A stretch of DNA of 43,946 nt. It comes from a virus. The translations under genes and the position numbers were made by a program. The notes below the pieces were generated by a model. The model was not told the origin of the DNA. It saw only the letters and a program-made list of their open reading frames with translations, and searched no databases. Every line of letters begins with the position of its first letter. Within the stretch, counting starts at the first letter, position 1. Positions 40,715 through 43,946 of the stretch are shown here, piece after piece. Where the stretch lies: positions 1 to 43,946 of the IMG/VR virus record IMGVR_UViG_3300046519_000455. One strand, given 5' to 3'.

Positions 40715-40738
40715 GTTGTTCTTAAGTTGGGGATAATT
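40715..40738 (-). promoter_or_regulatory. Predicted phage RNA polymerase promoter for the replication operon
   Basis: The 24 bases are identical to 20886-20909; on the minus strand AATTATCCCCAACTTAA then +1 G at 40721. Distances to the first gene (195 versus 204 bases) and to the leader repeat (47 versus 46) are nearly the same at both sites. See the other copy for the comparison with T3. Confidence 0.8.
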
Positions 40739-40751
40739 ACCAATTGTGCCG
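40736..40751 (+). promoter_or_regulatory. Operator-like motif abutting the replication-operon phage promoter
   Basis: ATTACCAATTGTGCCG overlaps the -15 to -17 end of the phage promoter and runs to 4 bases before the RNA polymerase stop codon. It is the clearest motif copy next to a phage promoter and carries GTGCCG rather than GTGCAG at its end, a feature shared with the copy at the polymerase promoter (43392-43407). Confidence 0.45.
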
Positions 40752-40760
40752 TTTCTAGGC
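40743..40760. repeat. 18-bp direct repeat, copy at the 3' end of the RNA polymerase gene
   Basis: ATTGTGCCGTTTCTAGGC, identical to 43399-43416 upstream of the polymerase start. The copy contains the polymerase stop codon. The pair brackets the gene exactly. Confidence 0.7.
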
Positions 40761-43367
40761 AAATGCGTACATGCTTTCCCGCACCAAATTCAGGTCCAAA
40801 TCGCCCTTAACGGGCACGGGCGGCAACTTCTCAATCCCCTCGTCCGAAAGGACACTCCGTGCATAGCGGTCCAGCTCCTCCAAGGGGCAATAGGTCTCAT
40901 AGCAGCTAATGAACGCCTCGCGGATGATGCGGCTGAACGCTGCCATATTGCCTGCGTGGGTCCCGAAGCTGTCATGGATCATCGCGAAGTGCCGGATGCC
41001 CTCAGCGTGCGCCATGGCCACAGAGCGCTGAAGGTGCGCACCGTCCATGGAGTGGATGACGTTCGGGGAGGACGCTGAGCGCATCCGCTTCTTTTCGACG
41101 CGCTTGGTGGGGGCTTCTCGTACCAGGACCCTCACGCGTGCCAGCACATCCCCACTATCAAGTAATTTGTCGTGCGAATTCGGCACCGTGAGTTTGCGAT
41201 TATACAGCCAGAATTCCACCTGTTTACTGGTGTACTCACTGTAGCGTTGGACCACGGGCATACCGGTCTGGGTCCGCCAGATGAGTGATAAGCTCTCATG
41301 CGCCAGCACAGCGGCAACGCTCTGTATCCATCCGGCCGCTTCATCCGCCTTGGGCGCCACGGACACCACAGCGTCGAAGGTCGCATTGGCCATCCGATGG
41401 GCGCAGCTATAGCCGCCGTCGAGCATCAGGGACTTTTCGCCCGTCTCCTTGTTCTCCCGCTCTGCCAGGATCGCATAAGGGTGCCGGGACAGCTCGCCCA
41501 TAGAGACCTTATCGGCGATCGGCCGCATCGTGTCCTCTAAGTGCTGATCGCGCATTCCGAACCTTGCCGATCCGTAGAAGTAGGTCATGACGTTACGCTT
41601 CACCTCTGAGCGCCCAAAGCCGTTATGGAGGATGATGGAGGCGATACGGCCATCATGGGACAGCGGGTCGGCGGCAAGGTCCTGAAGGCGCGGTACGGCC
41701 GCATCAGCCACGACCTGATAGATATCGCCCACGGTGTCGCGCGGCGTCAGGTTGACGTGGTGCGCTTCCTCCGCAGAGCGCGTAATGGCCGAATAGTGCT
41801 GAAGGCCCGAACAGGACCCATCGGCCGCAATGGCGATCGTGGAATGGAAGTCAGGCGAGAAGTTCGACCGCATCCATTCGTCATATTCGAAGCAGGCCTG
41901 GAGGAAACAGAACGGGCTGTCCGCTTGCGACCAGTAGTCATAGGTGCCTTCAGGATCGCGAGCGCACATGAGGATGTCCAGCTCGTTGGCACGGACCCAG
42001 GCGATGCGGTCGGGAAATGGTGCCTTTGAGGCCTTGCGGCCGTCAGGCGTCTTGAAGTCCCCGCAGTTCGCGAGGTGGATCATGAGCCAGTCGCCGCCAT
42101 CAGGTCCTAAGGGAACCGCGTCCGCGAAATGGAACAAGGCCTTCATATGGTCGGAGCGCTGGTGATTGAAATGGGGGACGGCATAGACGCGACCCCGGAA
42201 GTCCAAGCTATGAGGGAGATAGAAGGCCTCATGCTCCGACAGGAACTCAGCGAGCCCGACGTCCTCAGCGAACACCTTGCCATCTACGGCCGCTCCGGCC
42301 CTAATGTCCTTCACGGCCTTGCGGGAACGGGAAAGGGCTGAGCGCTTCGCTGGGTCCATTGCGGCCCACTCGTCTGGGGAGAGCTTTTCGACGGGCTCAG
42401 GGAGTTGAGAGGCCGGGAAGGACTTGGACGGGCGCAGCCCTTCCTCTCGGCACCAATTCACCATCGCGAGTACGCGGGTGTCGATCGCCCACCGGGTCTC
42501 CTGGATCGCGTTGACGGCGTCGAGGACCTCTTGCATCGATCCGTCAGCGATGGCGGCCTTCAGGAGCTTCTTGTGCTCAGAGCTAAAGGTGCGGACCAGC
42601 GGCACCAGCTTTGAGAGCCGGACGTCGTGGTAGCAACCTGAGTGCAGCGCAGTCCAAGGGCGCGGCGGGACTATCATGGGCTGGAAGGGCGGACGGGCGA
42701 AAGCGAGCGCTTCGGACATTTCGTGCATCTCCGCGACAGCTTCATCCGTAAGCTGGACGACGACCTGTCGACTCTTTTGTGTCTCCTGATAGAAGAGGCC
42801 TTTGAGGGCTAGCAGGGCGATACCTAACAACGACTGCCCCACGCCTGCCCGTGTGGGCATAGACCATCCCAAGTCCACGTCCGCCATGGCCGCAAGGTGC
42901 CGGTGCGTGTCTTCGATCGTGGCGTCTGTCGCGCCGCGATCGGTTAGAGTCTTAATGCGCTTGGCGGCCTTAGGGTCCGCTTCGGAGAGTGCGTCCGCCT
43001 CCAGCTCCGCTTGGACGGCGAATCCTATCGATGTGATGATATTGACGACCAAGCCGCCCTTAGGCAGCTCACGGAACATGCGGGCCAGAGTGATGAAGGC
43101 CAGCTTGTCGGCGTCGAGAAGCGCAATTGCCTTGTAGCCTGAGGGCTTCCGCCCCTTCCCGCTGTTTGCGCAGTCCTCAGTCCACTTTCGGATGGCGGCG
43201 CCAAGGATCGGAACAGCCCCCCTAATCATCTTGGCGACGTCGTCGCGCCGATCGAAGCCCTCGCGCTTCGCGATTTTTTCCTGCTTCTCAAAATAGCGCT
43301 TGGCGCCCACAGTCAGCGAGGCGTCCTCAAAGTCACGCTGGGAGTCCAGGAGTGATTTTTCGTACAT
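40755..43367 (-). CDS. T7-type single-subunit DNA-directed RNA polymerase
   Basis: An 870-residue polymerase (T7: 883). Motif A DGSCSGLQHYSAITR has catalytic Asp516. Motif B GRSEVKRNVMTYFYGSARFG has Arg586, Lys590 and Tyr598 (equivalents of T7 Arg627, Lys631 and Tyr639). Motif C MIHDSFGTHAG has Asp799. SPNVIHSMDGAHLQRS precedes it, and the protein ends in AFA, like the T7 C-terminal foot. All residues needed for activity are present. It would transcribe the two operons that carry the 24-bp promoter. AGAGGAG precedes the ATG. It lies nearest the attachment site, last on the prophage map. Confidence 0.97.
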   Translation of the reverse strand: MYEKSLLDSQRDFEDASLTVGAKRYFEKQEKIAKREGFDRRDDVAKMIRGAVPILGAAIRKWTEDCANSGKGRKPSGYKAIALLDADKLAFITLARMFRELPKGGLVVNIITSIGFAVQAELEADALSEADPKAAKRIKTLTDRGATDATIEDTHRHLAAMADVDLGWSMPTRAGVGQSLLGIALLALKGLFYQETQKSRQVVVQLTDEAVAEMHEMSEALAFARPPFQPMIVPPRPWTALHSGCYHDVRLSKLVPLVRTFSSEHKKLLKAAIADGSMQEVLDAVNAIQETRWAIDTRVLAMVNWCREEGLRPSKSFPASQLPEPVEKLSPDEWAAMDPAKRSALSRSRKAVKDIRAGAAVDGKVFAEDVGLAEFLSEHEAFYLPHSLDFRGRVYAVPHFNHQRSDHMKALFHFADAVPLGPDGGDWLMIHLANCGDFKTPDGRKASKAPFPDRIAWVRANELDILMCARDPEGTYDYWSQADSPFCFLQACFEYDEWMRSNFSPDFHSTIAIAADGSCSGLQHYSAITRSAEEAHHVNLTPRDTVGDIYQVVADAAVPRLQDLAADPLSHDGRIASIILHNGFGRSEVKRNVMTYFYGSARFGMRDQHLEDTMRPIADKVSMGELSRHPYAILAERENKETGEKSLMLDGGYSCAHRMANATFDAVVSVAPKADEAAGWIQSVAAVLAHESLSLIWRTQTGMPVVQRYSEYTSKQVEFWLYNRKLTVPNSHDKLLDSGDVLARVRVLVREAPTKRVEKKRMRSASSPNVIHSMDGAHLQRSVAMAHAEGIRHFAMIHDSFGTHAGNMAAFSRIIREAFISCYETYCPLEELDRYARSVLSDEGIEKLPPVPVKGDLDLNLVRESMYAFA

Positions 43368-43387
43368 GTGGCGTCTCCTCTTTTGGA

Positions 43388-43416
43388 TTTATACTGCGAT
43401 TGTGCCGTTTCTAGGC
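43388..43416 (-). promoter_or_regulatory. Predicted host-type promoter of the RNA polymerase gene with operator-like repeat
   Basis: On the minus strand -10 TATAAA (43388-43393) is good; 17 bases upstream the -35 is poor (GCCTAG). The spacer and -35 are occupied by the 18-bp repeat (43399-43416) and by the motif copy TACTGCGATTGTGCCG (43392-43407, plus). A poor -35 under an operator-like element suggests a tightly regulated promoter. Confidence 0.45.
43399..43416. repeat. 18-bp direct repeat, copy upstream of the RNA polymerase gene
   Basis: ATTGTGCCGTTTCTAGGC, the second copy of 40743-40760, in the same orientation and 2656 bases away. Matching regulator sites, or the footprint of a cassette insertion or duplication, could explain it. 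Confidence 0.7.
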
Positions 43417-43441
43417 GAGTGATTCGGCATCTGCAAGAGAC

Positions 43442-43478
43442 AAAAAGAGAGCCCCGGACGGTTCCCCACCCGGAGCTC
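43442..43478 (-). terminator. Terminator between the attachment site and the RNA polymerase gene
   Basis: On the minus strand GAGCTCCGG/CCGGGGCTC (9 bp, one G-U) with a 12-base loop runs into TCTTTTT. It would stop transcription entering from the host tRNA-Leu promoter before it reaches the polymerase gene. Confidence 0.8.
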
Positions 43479-43544
43479 AAAAACGCCTACCTATTTCGGA
43501 TTGATAACGGGCGGCAAAACATCAGGTTTTATGCCGATTGCAGA

Positions 43545-43580
43545 TATTGCACAATCGGAATATACTGCACACTTGGTAAC
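43545..43580 (-). promoter_or_regulatory. Tandem operator-like motifs beside the attachment site
   Basis: On the minus strand GTTACCAAGTGTGCAG (43565-43580) and TTCCGATTGTGCAATA (43545-43560) are spaced about 20 bases apart. The first shares 15 contiguous bases with 21936-21950. The second overlaps an inverted repeat CCGATTG/CAATCGG (43534-43560). They could serve as repressor sites or as arm-type integrase/excisionase sites. Confidence 0.45.
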
Positions 43581-43583
43581 AAT

Positions 43584-43623
43584 AACCTAAATCTGGCGCG
43601 TCTACCAGTTTCGCCACGCCCGC
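43584..43623 (-). tRNA. Partial tRNA-Leu (5' half), right attachment junction
   Basis: On the minus strand GCGGGCGTGGCGAAACTGGT, then AGACGCGCCAGATTTAGGTT are the acceptor 5' strand, D-arm and anticodon stem-loop of tRNA-Leu with a TAG anticodon. After the loop the sequence becomes prophage: CCAGA has no TCTGG partner and no T-arm or acceptor 3' strand follows. The break in the anticodon loop marks the crossover region. The intact tRNA would have to be rebuilt at the other end, outside the window, or the gene is interrupted. Confidence 0.8.
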
Positions 43624-43748
43624 ATCGGTCGCCGGTCGGCGCGGCATAGAGAAAAGCGCAGTCAGAGGCAAGACATACTGGCGCAACGCGCGGAACCGCC
43701 CTGCCCGGCCATGCGTAGCCCATATCTATAGCAGCAGGAGAGACAGAG

Positions 43749-43946
43749 ATGGCCACCCGCCCAGATACCGGCCCCGATGGCGTACCACCGCCCGACCGGA
43801 TCATGCCACAATCGCCCGACGAGATCCCCGCGCCAGACCAGCCGGCCGAAACGCCGATGACCCAGCCGGATGAAATCACGCCGGTGGGGCCCGATTATGA
43901 CCAGCCCGATCAGGCGCCGTCAGAACTCCCTCCTCCACCAGACTGA
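43749..43946 (+). CDS. Host small Pro/Asp-rich protein
   Basis: A 65-residue protein (MATRPDTGPDGVPPPDRIMP, PDEIPAPDQPAETPMTQPDE, PVGPDYDQPDQAPSELPPPP) that is almost entirely Pro, Asp, Glu and Gln, so intrinsically disordered. AGGAG is 8 bases upstream of the ATG. Similar small PxPDE-type proteins are common in sphingomonads, and it lies on the host side of the tRNA junction. Function unknown. Confidence 0.65.
   Translation: MATRPDTGPDGVPPPDRIMPQSPDEIPAPDQPAETPMTQPDEITPVGPDYDQPDQAPSELPPPPD

Noticed and set aside
43368-43649. Plus-strand frame of 93 codons over the right junction
   Set aside because: It runs across the terminator hairpin, operator-like motifs and the antisense tRNA-Leu segment, and has no ribosome-binding site; the product is an artefact of these elements.

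Overview
The window is almost entirely a temperate podovirus-like prophage of about 43.5 kb in a high-GC alphaproteobacterium, most likely a sphingomonad. The host guess rests on three things: the GC-rich coding style, an alphaproteobacterial-type LexA box (GAAC-N7-GAAC), and a small Pro/Asp-rich host-like gene at the right edge of a type I associate with sphingomonads. The right boundary is visible. At 43584-43623 (minus strand) lies the 5' half of a tRNA-Leu that loses its tRNA character just after the anticodon loop, which marks the attachment junction. The left junction is outside the window, because the integrase gene ends at base 1.

Layout from left to right. (1) 1-1544: tyrosine integrase and a MarR-like winged-helix regulator, with their own promoter. 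(2) 1556-20688: a minus-strand late operon. In transcription order it encodes a tail-collar fibre, nozzle-like protein, collagen-like protein, S74 tail fibre, four virion/ejection-type proteins, TerS, TerL, portal, scaffold, major capsid protein, an internal terminator, adaptor, a second collagen-like protein, a lectin-like protein and an XhlA-like holin, ending at a terminator. The morphogenesis genes look SU10/P22-like rather than T7-like. (3) 20689-22148: a control region with a lipoprotein gene, a T7-type promoter and operator-like repeats. (4) 22149-24912: a rightward early operon of tightly overlapped small genes, including ArdA antirestriction and an RMF/CrpP-like protein. (5) 24894-25713: a ribbon-helix-helix regulator, overlapping divergent promoters and a small gene behind an SOS box. 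(6) 25801-40526: leftward replication and lysis genes. These include FEN-type 5'-3' exonuclease, family A DNA polymerase, nucleotidyltransferase, primase-helicase, GH24 lysozyme, endonuclease I and a gp2.5-like SSB, plus spanin and holin candidates. Three plus-strand genes are embedded among them. (7) 40755-43367: a complete T7-type single-subunit RNA polymerase.

How it fits together. Two identical 24-bp elements (20886-20909 and 40715-40738) lie about 200 bp upstream of the late and the replication operons. Read on the minus strand, they match the T3 RNA polymerase promoter at 13 of 17 positions plus the +1 G. Both are followed, 46-47 bp after +1, by the same 21-bp tandem repeat. Both are also abutted upstream by a recurring TTACCAA-N-TGTGCAG-like motif, which recurs at the early-operon control region, in the RNA polymerase promoter region and beside the attachment site. 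The simplest model is a lysogeny circuit in which one repressor controls host-type promoters, the phage polymerase gene and the phage-polymerase promoters. An SOS box would then provide an induction input. The pairing of a T7-type transcription and replication system with a non-T7 capsid and tail in an integrating phage, together with this operator network, is the most interesting content here.
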